In this document: in pieces, positions 1 to 10,915 of the stretch
How positions within the stretch are numbered: position 1 is the stretch's first letter
Layout: each line of letters opens with the position of its first letter
Assembly: GCF_000184705.1 (NCBI RefSeq)
Contig: NC_014831.1
Location: 2,046,001-2,110,000 of the forward strand
Length of the DNA: 64,000 nucleotides
Source of the DNA: Thermaerobacter marianensis DSM 12885
Lineage (GTDB): Bacteria; Bacillota; Sulfobacillia; Thermaerobacterales; Thermaerobacteraceae
Direction of reading: 5' to 3'
Notes under the pieces: model-generated
Database searches by the model: none
Seen by the model: only the letters and a program-made list of their open reading frames with translations
What the model was told of the DNA's origin: nothing
Program-made: the position numbers and the translations under genes

Positions 1-810
1 CGGCTGCACCGGCCAGGTGAGCCGTTCCGGGGCCGGTACCGCCACCGCGATCCAGCCACCGGTCGCCTCGGCTGCACCGCCGGCGGCACCGGCATCACCC
101 GAGGGACGGAAGGCGCCGCCGCCCGGTTGGAGATCCTCCTCTGCGGCCGGCCCATCGAGAACGGGCAGGCAGGTCCCGAAGCTGATCTCCATCCAGCGGG
201 CCTGGGCGTGGGGCCGGTGATGCAGCCAGGCCGTCAGCGAGGCGACGGTGACGGTCGGCGTCGTGGCAAGGGGCGGGGTCAAGGCCGCTGCCGGTGCGGT
301 AGCGCCCGCCAGGGTCCCGGAAGCGGCCGGTGCCCCGCCGCCCGCCGGTGGCGCGGCACCGGCCGGGGTCCCGGCGCCGGCCGGAATCGCCGCGGCACCC
401 GGCGCCGTCCCCGCCCTCCCGGCGGATCCCAGCACCGCCGCCCAACCCGGGTCGGCCGTCAGCTGCCAGCTGGGGATCCAGCCCGGGTAACCCCCGGGCG
501 CCCCGGGCTCCGCCTGTTCGGGCACGGCCACCCGTGCCCAGCCGTCCCGTTCCTCCAGCACCGTGACCGGCTGTCCCAGCAGCACCTGGGTTTCGATGCG
601 GCCCACCAGGTCTTTCTTGGCCTCGACGTCCAGGACCGCCAACCACTGCCGCAGGCCGGCGGGGGCCGCCAGGGCCGGAAGGTCGATGGCCCGCGGCCGG
701 TCGGGTGCCCGCCACACGGTGGCGACGGCGACGGCCACCCAGCGGGTGACGCCGGCCGGGACGGGCGCCTCCGGGGCCGGGGACGGCGAGGGGGACGGAA
801 CCGGTGCCAT
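1..810 (-). CDS. NlpC/P60-type cell-wall peptidase, N-terminal SH3 part (partial)
   Basis: The frame stays open from ATG at 810 (AAGGAGG just upstream) to the left edge, 270 codons without a stop. After a Pro/Ser-rich start come two SH3b-like units: residues about 20-125, with WVAVAVATVWRAP, a VTVLEERDGWARV strand and the typical GYPGWIPSWQL end, and about 195-270 (GGWIAVAVP), separated by an Ala/Gly/Pro linker. This arrangement is known from YkfC-like gamma-D-glutamyl-diamino-acid endopeptidases, whose NlpC/P60 catalytic domain would lie beyond the edge, so no Cys-His-His is visible. It follows the opp operon by 124 bases, as ykf genes follow dpp genes in Bacillus, which suggests use of imported murein peptides (inference). 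Confidence 0.75.
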   Translation of the reverse strand, partial: MAPVPSPSPSPAPEAPVPAGVTRWVAVAVATVWRAPDRPRAIDLPALAAPAGLRQWLAVLDVEAKKDLVGRIETQVLLGQPVTVLEERDGWARVAVPEQAEPGAPGGYPGWIPSWQLTADPGWAAVLGSAGRAGTAPGAAAIPAGAGTPAGAAPPAGGGAPAASGTLAGATAPAAALTPPLATTPTVTVASLTAWLHHRPHAQARWMEISFGTCLPVLDGPAAEEDLQPGGGAFRPSGDAGAAGGAAEATGGWIAVAVPAPERLTWPVQP

Positions 811-934
811 GGGTGACGCCTCCTTGAAGGGGTCATGGATCCTTGCAGCGCCAGGGTGCCAGGGGGTTGCTGTCTGGGAGGTCACGCCGGAGCCGGCCAA
901 CCTTGCGCGGAGCGCAAGCGGGCCGGGGCCGGGT

Positions 935-3355
<2,421 letters not shown>

Positions 3356-3412
3356 CGCCTTGCCTCCTCGGTCGCCTTCTCGTCAACCCAGCCGTTCACG
3401 CTCGGCCGCCCG

Positions 3413-4438
3413 TCAACGCAGCCGCGGGTCCAGGGCGTCCCGCAGCCCGTCGCCCAGGAAGTTGAAGGCCAGCATGGTGATGCAGATGAACCCGGCCGGG
3501 AAGAACAGGGCCCACGGCGCCGCCCGCAGGGCACGGTTCCCTTCGGCGGCCAGCACGCCCCACGACGCGATGGGCGCCTGAACCCCAAGCCCCAGGTAGC
3601 TCAAGAACGCCTCGCTGAAGATGGCCTCGGGCACCAGCAGGGTCATGGTGACCAGGATGGGGCCGACGGCGTTGGGCACCAGGTGACGCCACACCACCCG
3701 CCACGGCGGCACGCCCATGACCCGGGCGGCCAGGACGAACTCCCGCTGCTTGAGGCTCAGGACCTCACCGCGGACGATGCGGGCCATGCCCGTCCAGTAC
3801 ACCGCCCCCAGGGCGATGAAGACGTTGTCCAGTCCCGGGCCCATGACCACCATCAGCAGGACCACGTACAGGATGAAGGGCAGGCCGTAGATCACGTCGA
3901 TGATCCGCATCATCACGTTGTCGACCATGCCGCCGTAGAAACCGGAGATGGCCCCGTAGGTCACGCCGATGGTCAGGCCGATGAGGCTGGCCATGATGCC
4001 CACGGCCAGGGAGATTCGCGCCCCCCAGAGCACCCGGGTGAAGATGTCCCGTCCCAGGTGGTCGGTGCCGAACCAGTGGGCGGCACTGGGCGGCTGGTTG
4101 GCCTCGGCCAGGACCTGCTCTTCGTAGCCGTAGGGCGAGAGGGCCGGTCCCACGGCGGCTGCCACGACCATCAGGATGATGACCACCAGGCCCGCCATGG
4201 CCAACGGGTTCTTCCGCAACCGGCGCCAGGCCTCTTGCCAGTACCCGGGAGCGGGGGCGGCCAGGGTCTCGGCGGGTAGGCCGCCTCTGTCAGGTCCGGC
4301 GTGAGGTGGAACGGATGCGGACGGCCCGCCCGCGCGGCCCGAACGGCGTGAACCGGTACCCACCCCGGGTCCCGTACCCGGGCCCGCCCCGGGGGCGGGC
4401 GGGACGCCCGTCAGGGAATGGAGCGAAGGCGTTGCCAT
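3413..4438 (-). CDS. oppC: Oligopeptide/dipeptide ABC transporter permease OppC
   Basis: A 341-residue integral membrane permease of the DppC/OppC type. The Pro/Gly-rich N-terminus (about 60 residues) precedes EAWRRLRKNPLAMAG and a first membrane helix (LVVIILMVVAAAVGPAL). Next comes the family segment HWFGTDHLGRDIFTRV and further helices. The EAA-type loop (ALGAVYWTGMARIVRGEVLSL region) and the C-terminal FLGDGLRDALDPRLR are standard for DppC. ATG 4438 follows GGGAGG at ten bases. It forms the channel with OppB, 54 bases upstream, and is driven by the fused OppDF. Confidence 0.93.
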   Translation of the reverse strand: MATPSLHSLTGVPPAPGAGPGTGPGVGTGSRRSGRAGGPSASVPPHAGPDRGGLPAETLAAPAPGYWQEAWRRLRKNPLAMAGLVVIILMVVAAAVGPALSPYGYEEQVLAEANQPPSAAHWFGTDHLGRDIFTRVLWGARISLAVGIMASLIGLTIGVTYGAISGFYGGMVDNVMMRIIDVIYGLPFILYVVLLMVVMGPGLDNVFIALGAVYWTGMARIVRGEVLSLKQREFVLAARVMGVPPWRVVWRHLVPNAVGPILVTMTLLVPEAIFSEAFLSYLGLGVQAPIASWGVLAAEGNRALRAAPWALFFPAGFICITMLAFNFLGDGLRDALDPRLR

Positions 4439-4492
4439 GGGGGGTCATCCTCCCTGGATGGCGCCATCCCAAGCCGACCTTCACCGGGCCGC

Positions 4493-5404
4493 TCATAGCC
4501 GAATGCGCGGATCGACCAGCCGGTAGGCCAGGTCGACCAGCACGTTGGCCACCACCAGCAGCGCGCTGTAGAACATGGTGACGCCCATGATCACGGAATA
4601 GTCCCGGTTGGTGACGCTCTGGACGAAGTACTTCCCCAGTCCCGGAATGGCAAAGATGTTTTCCACCACGAAGCTGCCCGTGAGGACGCCCGCCGCCAGC
4701 GGCCCAAGATAGGTGATCACCGGCAGCACGGCGCTGCGCAGGGCGTGGACGAAGACCACCCGTGCGGGGCTCAACCCCTTGGCCTGGCACACGGTGATGA
4801 AGTCCTGCCGCAAAACCTCCAGCATGTTCGACCGCACCAGCCGGGCGATCACCGCCGTGGGCAGGGCCGCCAGGGCCAGGGTGGGCATCACCGCCTGGGC
4901 CGGCTTGCCCCAGAGACCCGCCGGCAGCCAGCGCAGGTGGTAGGCAAAGACGTAAATCAAAAGGCCGCTGAGGATGAAGTTGGGGATCGAGATGCCCATG
5001 GTGGCGGCGAACATGGCCAGCCGATCCGGCCAACGGGCGTGGTACAGGGCGGCCGCCACCCCCACACCGATCCCCGCCACCAGGGCCACGGCAATGGCCA
5101 GGGCACCCAGGGCAGCGGATACCCGGAAGCCGTCACGCACGATGTCGTTGACGGTCCGGTTGGGGTACGTGAAGGACGGCCCCAGATCCCAGACGGCCGT
5201 GCGGTACAGGTAATCCAGGTACTGGCGCCATAGGGGCCAGTCCAGGTGATACCGCGCCTCCAGGTTGGCCAGGACCGCCGGCGGCAACTCCTTCTCCGCC
5301 GAAAAGGGGCCGCCGGGCACCGCCCGCATCATGAAGAAGGTCAGGGTGGCAATGGCCCATAAGGTGATGATGGTGACGACCAGGCGCTGGCCTGCGTACT
5401 GCAC
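4493..5404 (-). CDS. oppB: Oligopeptide/dipeptide ABC transporter permease OppB
   Basis: A 303-residue permease of the DppB/OppB family. It opens with a membrane helix (VVTIITLWAIATLTFFMM) and the family signature RAVPGGPFSAEKELPP. Five more helices and the loop with the conserved segment RSNMLEVLRQDFI-VCQAKGLSPARV follow, ending AYRLVDPRIRL. I place the start at GTG 5404, eight bases after GGAGGAGG, rather than at the upstream ATG at 5452, which would add 16 residues without a better binding site. A stable stem-loop lies between oppA and this gene. Confidence 0.93.
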   Translation of the reverse strand: MQYAGQRLVVTIITLWAIATLTFFMMRAVPGGPFSAEKELPPAVLANLEARYHLDWPLWRQYLDYLYRTAVWDLGPSFTYPNRTVNDIVRDGFRVSAALGALAIAVALVAGIGVGVAAALYHARWPDRLAMFAATMGISIPNFILSGLLIYVFAYHLRWLPAGLWGKPAQAVMPTLALAALPTAVIARLVRSNMLEVLRQDFITVCQAKGLSPARVVFVHALRSAVLPVITYLGPLAAGVLTGSFVVENIFAIPGLGKYFVQSVTNRDYSVIMGVTMFYSALLVVANVLVDLAYRLVDPRIRL

Positions 5405-5452
5405 CGCGTTGCCTCCTCCAGAGCGGCGATCCGATCGGTAAGAACCAAACAC

Positions 5453-5482
5453 GGGGGACCGCGTCCGGGCCCGCGGTCCCCC
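5453..5482 (-). terminator. Intercistronic stem-loop between oppA and oppB
   Basis: An 11-bp perfect stem (GGGGGACCGCG pairing with CGCGGTCCCCC) with an 8-base loop lies just before oppB. In the transcribed direction it is followed by the partly T-rich GTGTTTGGTTCTTA. It may be a partial terminator or a 3' stabiliser that leaves oppA mRNA more abundant than the permease message, as is common when the binding protein is needed in excess. The role is inferred. Confidence 0.5.
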
Positions 5483-5625
5483 AGGGCCACGGGCCCGGAT
5501 GCCCTCACGCGATCCACCACGGACCGAACAACCGGTGGGATTGGCCCCTCAACCCACCAGAACCGTCGTCCACGCGTCGTCCACGGGCGGAGCGGGCTTC
5601 GGCCACGGCGTCCCGTGCCCTTCCG

Positions 5626-7293
5626 TCACTGCCCCTTGCCTTCGATGTACGCCCACTTGTAGTCCGTCGTACCCAGCGCCGTCCGGAACACGCCCTTCAC
5701 GTAAGGCTTCTCCTGGTACACGTTCACGCCGAAGAAGATCGGTCCGATGGCCATCTCGTCCATCAGGATCCGCTCCGCCTCGTGCATGTTCCGGAAGCGG
5801 ATCTCCTGGTCGGAGGTCGCCTTGGCCTCAGCAATCAGCCGGTCGTATTCTGGGTTCGACCAGCCGATCCGGTTGTTCCCGCCGCCGGTGACCCACAGGT
5901 CGAGGAAGGTCATGGGATCCAGGTAGTCCCCGACCCAGTTGCCGCGGCTCAAATCGTAGTTCCCCTGCCGCTGCGTCTCCAGGAACACCTTCCACTCCAT
6001 GGACTGGAGCTCGACCTGGACACCCAGGTTCTGCTTCCACATCTGCTGGTAGGCTTCGGCCAGGGCGCGGTTGGTGTCGTTGTCGTTGTAGAGATAGGTG
6101 ACCTTGGGGAAGCCCTGCCCGTTGGGGTACCCGGCTTCCGCCAGCAACCGGCGCGCCGTTTCCACGTCGGCATCCGTGAAGTAATCGCCGGCCTCCTCGC
6201 GGAAGTCCTTGCCGCTCACGGGGTTGGGGATGCCGAAGGGTACGAAGGCCAGGGCCGGCTTCTGCCCGCCCTTCAGGATCTGCTCCACGATGGCCTTGCG
6301 GTCGAGGGCCAGGGTGAAGGCCTTGCGCACCCGCGGGTCGTCAAAGGGTTCCTTTTTCGTGTTGAAGTAGATCGACGTCACGCTGATCATGGGTGACGTC
6401 TTGGCCTCGCCGCTGGCCAGAAGCTGCGGCACGTCCTGGGGGTTGAGGTTGCCGTTGGAGTCCAGGTCGCCGTTGGCGAACATGGTCTCCGCCGTGCTGC
6501 CCTCATTCACCATGACGATGTGCATCTTTTCGAGGCGCACCGTGTCCTTATCCCAGTAGGTGTCGCTCTTCACCAGGTCGATGTGGCTGTCGTGGACCCA
6601 CTCGGCGATCTTGAAGGGACCGTTGCCCACGTAGGTGGTCGCCTCACCCGCCCAGTTGGGGTTCGACTCCACGGTAGCCTGGTGGACGGGCATCAGGGTG
6701 GGAAAGGCCGTCAGGCTGAGGAAATAGGGCGTGGGCGCCTCCAGGGTCACCTGCAGGGTCTTCTCGTCCAGGGCCTTGACGCCCACCTGCGCCGGGTCGG
6801 TCAGCTCACCGCTGTTGTACGCCTCGGCGTTCTTGATGTAGTAGAGCTGATACGCGTAGGGCGCCGCGGTCTCCGGGTTCAGCACCCGCAGCCACGCATA
6901 CACGAAGTCGTTGGCGGTGACGGGATCGCCGTTCTGCCACACGGCATCCCGCAAGTGGAACGTATAGGTCAACTGGTCGTCGCTGATGTCCCAGGTCTCC
7001 GCCATCCCGGGTTCGACCCCGTCGGGACCGATCCGGGTCAACCCCTCCATTACGGAGTTGACGATCTGGAAGCTGGTCAGGTCCGTCATCAGCGCCGGGT
7101 CCAGCGTCGGGGGTTCGGAACCGATGTTGTCGTTGAGCACCTGCTCGTCGCCGCCCGCCGCGCCCCCGTCACCGGACGAACCCGGCGCACCGCAGCCGCC
7201 GAGCGCCGCCACGACCACCACGGCCGAAACCAGGGCTGCGCCGCCAGCCCGACGAAAACGTCGCCAAAACCAGCGCCACCCACCGTAGGCCAC
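5626..7293 (-). CDS. oppA: Oligopeptide ABC transporter substrate-binding lipoprotein
   Basis: A 555-residue family 5 solute-binding protein (OppA/DppA). The start is GTG 7293 behind GGGAGGGG. The N-terminus is a lipoprotein signal: Arg-rich n-region, hydrophobic stretch AALVSAVVVVAAL and lipobox LGGC at about residues 31-34. A Gly/Ser/Asp linker follows. The mature part has SEPPTLDPALM, the family motif TYTFHLRDAVWQNGDPVTANDFVYAW, and the late segment YQQMWKQNLGVQVELQSMEW. It should be anchored outside the membrane and deliver peptides to OppBC. First gene of the operon, about 220 bases ahead of oppB and separated from it by a stem-loop. Confidence 0.95.
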   Translation of the reverse strand: MAYGGWRWFWRRFRRAGGAALVSAVVVVAALGGCGAPGSSGDGGAAGGDEQVLNDNIGSEPPTLDPALMTDLTSFQIVNSVMEGLTRIGPDGVEPGMAETWDISDDQLTYTFHLRDAVWQNGDPVTANDFVYAWLRVLNPETAAPYAYQLYYIKNAEAYNSGELTDPAQVGVKALDEKTLQVTLEAPTPYFLSLTAFPTLMPVHQATVESNPNWAGEATTYVGNGPFKIAEWVHDSHIDLVKSDTYWDKDTVRLEKMHIVMVNEGSTAETMFANGDLDSNGNLNPQDVPQLLASGEAKTSPMISVTSIYFNTKKEPFDDPRVRKAFTLALDRKAIVEQILKGGQKPALAFVPFGIPNPVSGKDFREEAGDYFTDADVETARRLLAEAGYPNGQGFPKVTYLYNDNDTNRALAEAYQQMWKQNLGVQVELQSMEWKVFLETQRQGNYDLSRGNWVGDYLDPMTFLDLWVTGGGNNRIGWSNPEYDRLIAEAKATSDQEIRFRNMHEAERILMDEMAIGPIFFGVNVYQEKPYVKGVFRTALGTTDYKWAYIEGKGQ

Positions 7294-7777
7294 CCTATCC
7301 CCTCCCGCCCCTTGGGTTCCGCGGCTCGGCCTCCAAGATTCGGGAATCTCTTGCCGGGGGCCGAGTTCTTGCCGGCTGCCGGCCGGGTTCGTCCGACTTC
7401 GTGCCCCTCCATCTCTACGAGACGCCGGGGACGCTTAGAACGGGATGCCCGCCCCGCAGACCGGGCTACGGCGTCGGCAGGAGGATCCAGGGCCGGCCGG
7501 ATGGTAGGATTCTCCACGAAGGGTCTCTCGCCGCGGGTTCGGGGTACCTGCTCGTTCACCCGGAAGAAAGGCAGGGCCGCACCGCGGCGTGACCAGGTCT
7601 CCTCGTTCTCGATCGGCCAGTGCGACAGCCGGATCGGCGCTGTGAAGTGCGCCGCACTGCTCGCTGAGTGCGCCACGTCAAGCCATGGACCGGCGTTTCG
7701 GCGGTGGAGGAGACCGGAGTTCCAGGCACCGGTGGAGACCGGCATCTTGAGCATTGGAGTGTTGGGGAGGTAAGGGG
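7294..7777. other. Divergent intergenic region oppA / DUF1648 gene
   Basis: 484 bases with no convincing gene. It contains an inverted repeat AGATTC-GG-GAATCT at 7336-7349, close upstream of oppA and a possible regulator site, and one copy of the window-wide word GGTTCGTCC (7389-7396). At 7521-7549 a single stretch resembles a type I-E CRISPR repeat, but it has no second copy. I see no clear -35/-10 pair. Confidence 0.5.
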
Positions 7778-8878
7778 ATGCCCTCCGGCGATATGGGGGA
7801 ACACCACATCCAGCGGGTCCGCGGGGATGGGTGCTCAAGTCCGTCCGGAGGGGGCACGCGCTCAAGCACGAGTGCTGCCCCCGTGGTGCCAGGTGGTCAT
7901 GACGGGGACTCGCAGAACACCCTGGAGGCAGCATGGCGCAAGCCCCTGGAACCCGGCGAGCGTCTGCTCGAACTCGTCGCCGCCGTCCTCTTGCTGGCGG
8001 CCTTCGCCTGGGTCGCGGCCTGGTGGCCCCACCTGCCGGACCGGGTCCCCATCCACTTCAACCTGCGGGGCGAACCCGACGGCTTCGCGGGCCGGAGCAG
8101 CCTGGGGCTGCTCCTGGAAGTGGTGGGGTTGATTTACGGCCTCTTGACGGTGGTGACGTACCTGCTCGCCTCCCTGCTCAACTGGCCGGTGGAACCACGT
8201 CCGGAGACGGCCCTCCGCATGACCCGGGCCAGCCGTTATTTGTTGCGGGGCCTGAAGGTCTTGGTCATGGGCATGTTCCTGCACCTGACGGTCGGGGTCA
8301 CCGCCGTGGCCATGGGCTGGTGGACGGGGTTGACGCCCTGGTTCTACCTTTGGGTCGTGGGCGTCGTGGGATGGGTGGTGGGCGGCTGCACCTGGATCTA
8401 CCGGGCGGGCCGAGCCCAACCGCCTTCCCCTGCCGTACTCCGGGCCGGCGAGGCCCTGCCTGACGTCATCGACTTCCCCGCCGCCCGCAGCAAGATCCTG
8501 ATGGCCTTGACCGCGATTCCTCCGCTGATTCCCCTTTACCTGGCGCTGCGGGGCGATGAGATGGCCATCGTCGGGTTCATCGCCCTCGGACCATATCTCG
8601 CGGTCATCGGGATGACCTTCTGGCGCCCTTCCTACTACCGCATCACGCCCACCCACCTGCAGATCCGGGTGGGGCTCATGGACTTCGACGTGCCGCTGGC
8701 TCGCATCCGCCGGGTCCGGCCGACGTGGAACCCTGCGGCGAGTGCGGCGCTTGCCCTGCGCCGCGTGGCCGTGGAGACAGACCGGGGGGAGACGGTCCTG
8801 GTATCCCCCGCCGACCGGGAGACCTTCCTCGAGGTCTTGCGACGGCGCTGCCCCCAGGCCGAGGTGAAGACGAGATGA
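7778..8878 (+). CDS. DUF1648 membrane protein with C-terminal PH-like domain
   Basis: 366 residues from ATG 7778, preceded by GGGGAGG; an upstream in-frame start at 7754 lacks a site. The N-terminal 60 residues are polar. A membrane helix (LLELVAAVLLLAAFAWVAAWW) runs into PDRVPIHFNLRGEPDGF, the hallmark of DUF1648, with several helices after it (LLTVVTYLLASLL, MFLHLTVGVTAVAMGWW, WVVGVVGWVVGGCTWIY, IVGFIALGPYLAVIGM). The last 80 residues (YYRITPTHLQIRVGLMDFDV to the end) read as a small beta-rich PH-like domain facing the cytoplasm. The function is unknown; DUF1648 proteins include the immunity protein SdpI, but this C-terminal domain argues against a simple SdpI equivalent. Confidence 0.8.
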   Translation: MPSGDMGEHHIQRVRGDGCSSPSGGGTRSSTSAAPVVPGGHDGDSQNTLEAAWRKPLEPGERLLELVAAVLLLAAFAWVAAWWPHLPDRVPIHFNLRGEPDGFAGRSSLGLLLEVVGLIYGLLTVVTYLLASLLNWPVEPRPETALRMTRASRYLLRGLKVLVMGMFLHLTVGVTAVAMGWWTGLTPWFYLWVVGVVGWVVGGCTWIYRAGRAQPPSPAVLRAGEALPDVIDFPAARSKILMALTAIPPLIPLYLALRGDEMAIVGFIALGPYLAVIGMTFWRPSYYRITPTHLQIRVGLMDFDVPLARIRRVRPTWNPAASAALALRRVAVETDRGETVLVSPADRETFLEVLRRRCPQAEVKTR

Positions 8879-8899
8879 ATGCGGGGACGGGCTGGCCCC

Positions 8900-10237
8900 T
8901 CACCCCTCCCGCGCCAGCGACGGCGGGATGCGGTCGTGGCGGAGCAGGTCGTCGTAGGTCTCCCGCTCCACGATGACCTCCGCCTCGCCATCCCGCACCA
9001 GCACCATGGCGGGCCGCGGAAAGCGGTTGTACTGGCTGGACATGCTGTAGTTGTAGGCGCCTGTGCTGAACACCGCCACCACGTCGCCGGGTTCCACCCG
9101 CGGCAGGTCGATCTGGGGGATCAGGATGTCGCCGGACTCGCAGTACCGCCCCACCAGGCACACCCGCTCCGCCGGTTCGTCCAGGGGCCGGTTGGCCAGC
9201 ACCGCCGTGTACAGGGCCCGGTACAGCGCGTAGCGGGGGTTGTCGGCCATGCCCCCGTCGACGGCCACGTAGGGCGCCAGGCCCGGCACGCGCTTCACCG
9301 CCCCCACGGTGTAGAGGGTGACCCCGGCCTCGCCCACGATGGACCGGCCGGGCTCCAGGATGAGGCGCGGCACGGGCAGGCCCCGCTCCTCCGCCGCGGC
9401 GGCCACGGCGGCACGGATGCGCCCCACGGTCTCGGCGATGGAGGGCGGCTCGTCCTGCGGCAGGTAGCGGATGCCCAGGCCCCCGCCCAGGTCCAGCTCC
9501 CGCATCACCCGGCCCGTTCGCCGGTGCGCCTCGGCGGCCAGGTCCATCATGATCCGGGCCGCCTGCTCCCAGGGCTCGACGGCCAGGATCTGCGAGCCGA
9601 TGTGGCAGTGGAAGCCGTACCAGTCCAAGGCCGGTTCGTCCAGCACGCGTTCCAGGGCCGCGAGGGCCTGGCCGGTGGCCAGGTCGAAGCCGAACTTGGA
9701 CTCCTGCTGCCCGGTGCGGATGAACTCGTGGGTGTGGGCCTCGACCCCGGGCGCCACCCGCAGCAGCACCGGCACCTTCCGGCCGGCGGCGCGGGCCATG
9801 GCGGCCAGGCGCTCCAGTTCGTAGAAGTTGTCGATCACCACCCGGCCCACGCCCGTCTCGATGGCCAGGCGCAGCTCCTCGTCGCTCTTATTGTTCCCGT
9901 GCAGGAGAACGCGGCCGGCGGGAAAGCCGGCGGCCAGGGCCGTGTGGAGCTCGCCGCCGGAGACCGCGTCCATCCAGAGGCCTTCCTGGTCCATGATGCG
10001 CAGGATGGCCGTGGTGCAGAGGGCCTTGGCGGCATACGCGATGACGCCGGCGTCGCCCATGGCGTCGCGGTAGGCGCGGCAACGCTGGCGGATGGCGACC
10101 TCGTCCAGCACGTAGAGGGGTGTTCCGAACCGTTCCACCAGGTCCAGCGCGTCGGCCCCGCCGATGACCAGATGCCCCCGGGGGCTGGTGACCAGCGGCG
10201 GCCAGGCCGTGCGCGGCTGCAGTTCGGGCTGCGGCAA
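8900..10237 (-). CDS. lysA: Diaminopimelate decarboxylase
   Basis: A 445-residue fold-III PLP enzyme that converts meso-diaminopimelate to lysine, the last lysine step. Visible marks: LYVLDEVAIRQRCRAY, PLP lysine in AYAAKALCTTA, HCHIGSQI, LGGGLGIRY, LILEPGRSIVGEAG and the C-terminal GRYCESGDIL with the active-site cysteine. I choose TTG 10237, seven to eight bases after AGGAGGA, because homologous sequence starts just after it; the frame is open to 10507 but that part has no family similarity. Monocistronic by its surroundings: the next gene ends convergently 21 bases away. Confidence 0.93.
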   Translation of the reverse strand: MPQPELQPRTAWPPLVTSPRGHLVIGGADALDLVERFGTPLYVLDEVAIRQRCRAYRDAMGDAGVIAYAAKALCTTAILRIMDQEGLWMDAVSGGELHTALAAGFPAGRVLLHGNNKSDEELRLAIETGVGRVVIDNFYELERLAAMARAAGRKVPVLLRVAPGVEAHTHEFIRTGQQESKFGFDLATGQALAALERVLDEPALDWYGFHCHIGSQILAVEPWEQAARIMMDLAAEAHRRTGRVMRELDLGGGLGIRYLPQDEPPSIAETVGRIRAAVAAAAEERGLPVPRLILEPGRSIVGEAGVTLYTVGAVKRVPGLAPYVAVDGGMADNPRYALYRALYTAVLANRPLDEPAERVCLVGRYCESGDILIPQIDLPRVEPGDVVAVFSTGAYNYSMSSQYNRFPRPAMVLVRDGEAEVIVERETYDDLLRHDRIPPSLAREG

Positions 10238-10562
10238 GGTGCTCTCCTCCTGCGGCGGCGTTCTGTCCTGCGTCCCGCGTTCGTGGCCGCTGCGGATCAA
10301 CCCGCAGCGGTTCTTGATTTGCCGGTATGGGGGATAGGTCGCGGTTAGGTTAGCACAGGCACGGCAGCGGGGACAAGGTCCGCGAGGCCGTTGACGGGGC
10401 TTCCCGCCGCGTGGTAGAAAACAGGAGTACTTCCTGGCCGGGTTGGCGTTCCATGGCACGCTCCACGCTGGTAACCCGGCCCCGCGCGATCCTCCGAGAT
10501 GTCCCATGCCGCGGAGGTCCCGCGGACCTCACGGCCACCCTTTCGAGGGGAGGGAGGCACCC
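10238..10562. other. lysA upstream region with a strong hairpin
   Basis: 325 bases without a gene. A perfect 9-bp stem (CCGCTGCGG, loop ATCAAC, CCGCAGCGG) lies at 10287-10310. On the plus strand it is followed by TTCTTGATTT, like a weak terminator; on the minus strand it sits in the presumed lysA leader. A second perfect hairpin, GAGGTCC-CGC-GGACCTC, is at 10514-10530 on the far side. No lysine riboswitch architecture is recognisable. Confidence 0.45.
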
Positions 10563-10646
10563 GTGCTCACCATTCCAAATCTGGACGCACCCGTCGCCCT
10601 GGTGGGCGGGACCGGCGGCCTCCCGCTGCCCCTCGCCCTCCAATGA
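10563..10646 (+). CDS. Possible 27-residue peptide with strong RBS
   Basis: GTG at 10563 follows GGGAGGGAGG at about five bases and opens a short frame ending in TGA at 10646, followed at once by a weak stem-loop (TGAC-CCCC against GGGGTCA with one bulge) and TTTAACC. The peptide contains VALVGGTGGLPLPLALQ, which resembles the start of a Rossmann nucleotide-binding domain (GGTGxLG type). It may be a leader peptide or the relic of a truncated dehydrogenase gene. The 270 bases from here to the MFS gene otherwise look empty. Confidence 0.3.
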   Translation: MLTIPNLDAPVALVGGTGGLPLPLALQ

Positions 10647-10915
10647 CGCCCCCTACGGGGTCAAGCGTGCGTCTTTAACCCATGTCCCGTTAACCCATCG
10701 GTGACCCATCGGTGGACCGGCAGCAGGTCGACCGGCAGGCGGTTCCCTAGCGGCTCGTCGGTCGCCGGCCGTCAGGGGCAACCCGCTCCGTTGGCCGCGG
10801 CACGCGCCGTGCTTTCTGAAGGCTTTGCCGGATTCACCGGGCCCGCTGCACTGTGCCGGTCTGTCCCCGTCGCAGTGCGCGGGATCTTCATGCCAGACAA
10901 GGAGCGACCCATTCC

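Noticed and set aside
902-918. Hairpin CTTGCGC/GCGCAAG between oppDF and the peptidase gene as a terminator
   Set aside because: No T-run follows in the transcribed direction; too weak to call, and the two genes probably share a transcript.
7521-7549. A stretch resembling a type I-E CRISPR repeat (CCGCGGGTTCGGGG core)
   Set aside because: Only one copy, no spacers, no cas genes, several mismatches to known repeats. Not an array.
7558-7575. GGGCCGCACCGCGG-like sequence reminiscent of a T-box
   Set aside because: Three mismatches in the 14-base core, no terminator or stem I around it, and the downstream gene is not an amino-acid gene.
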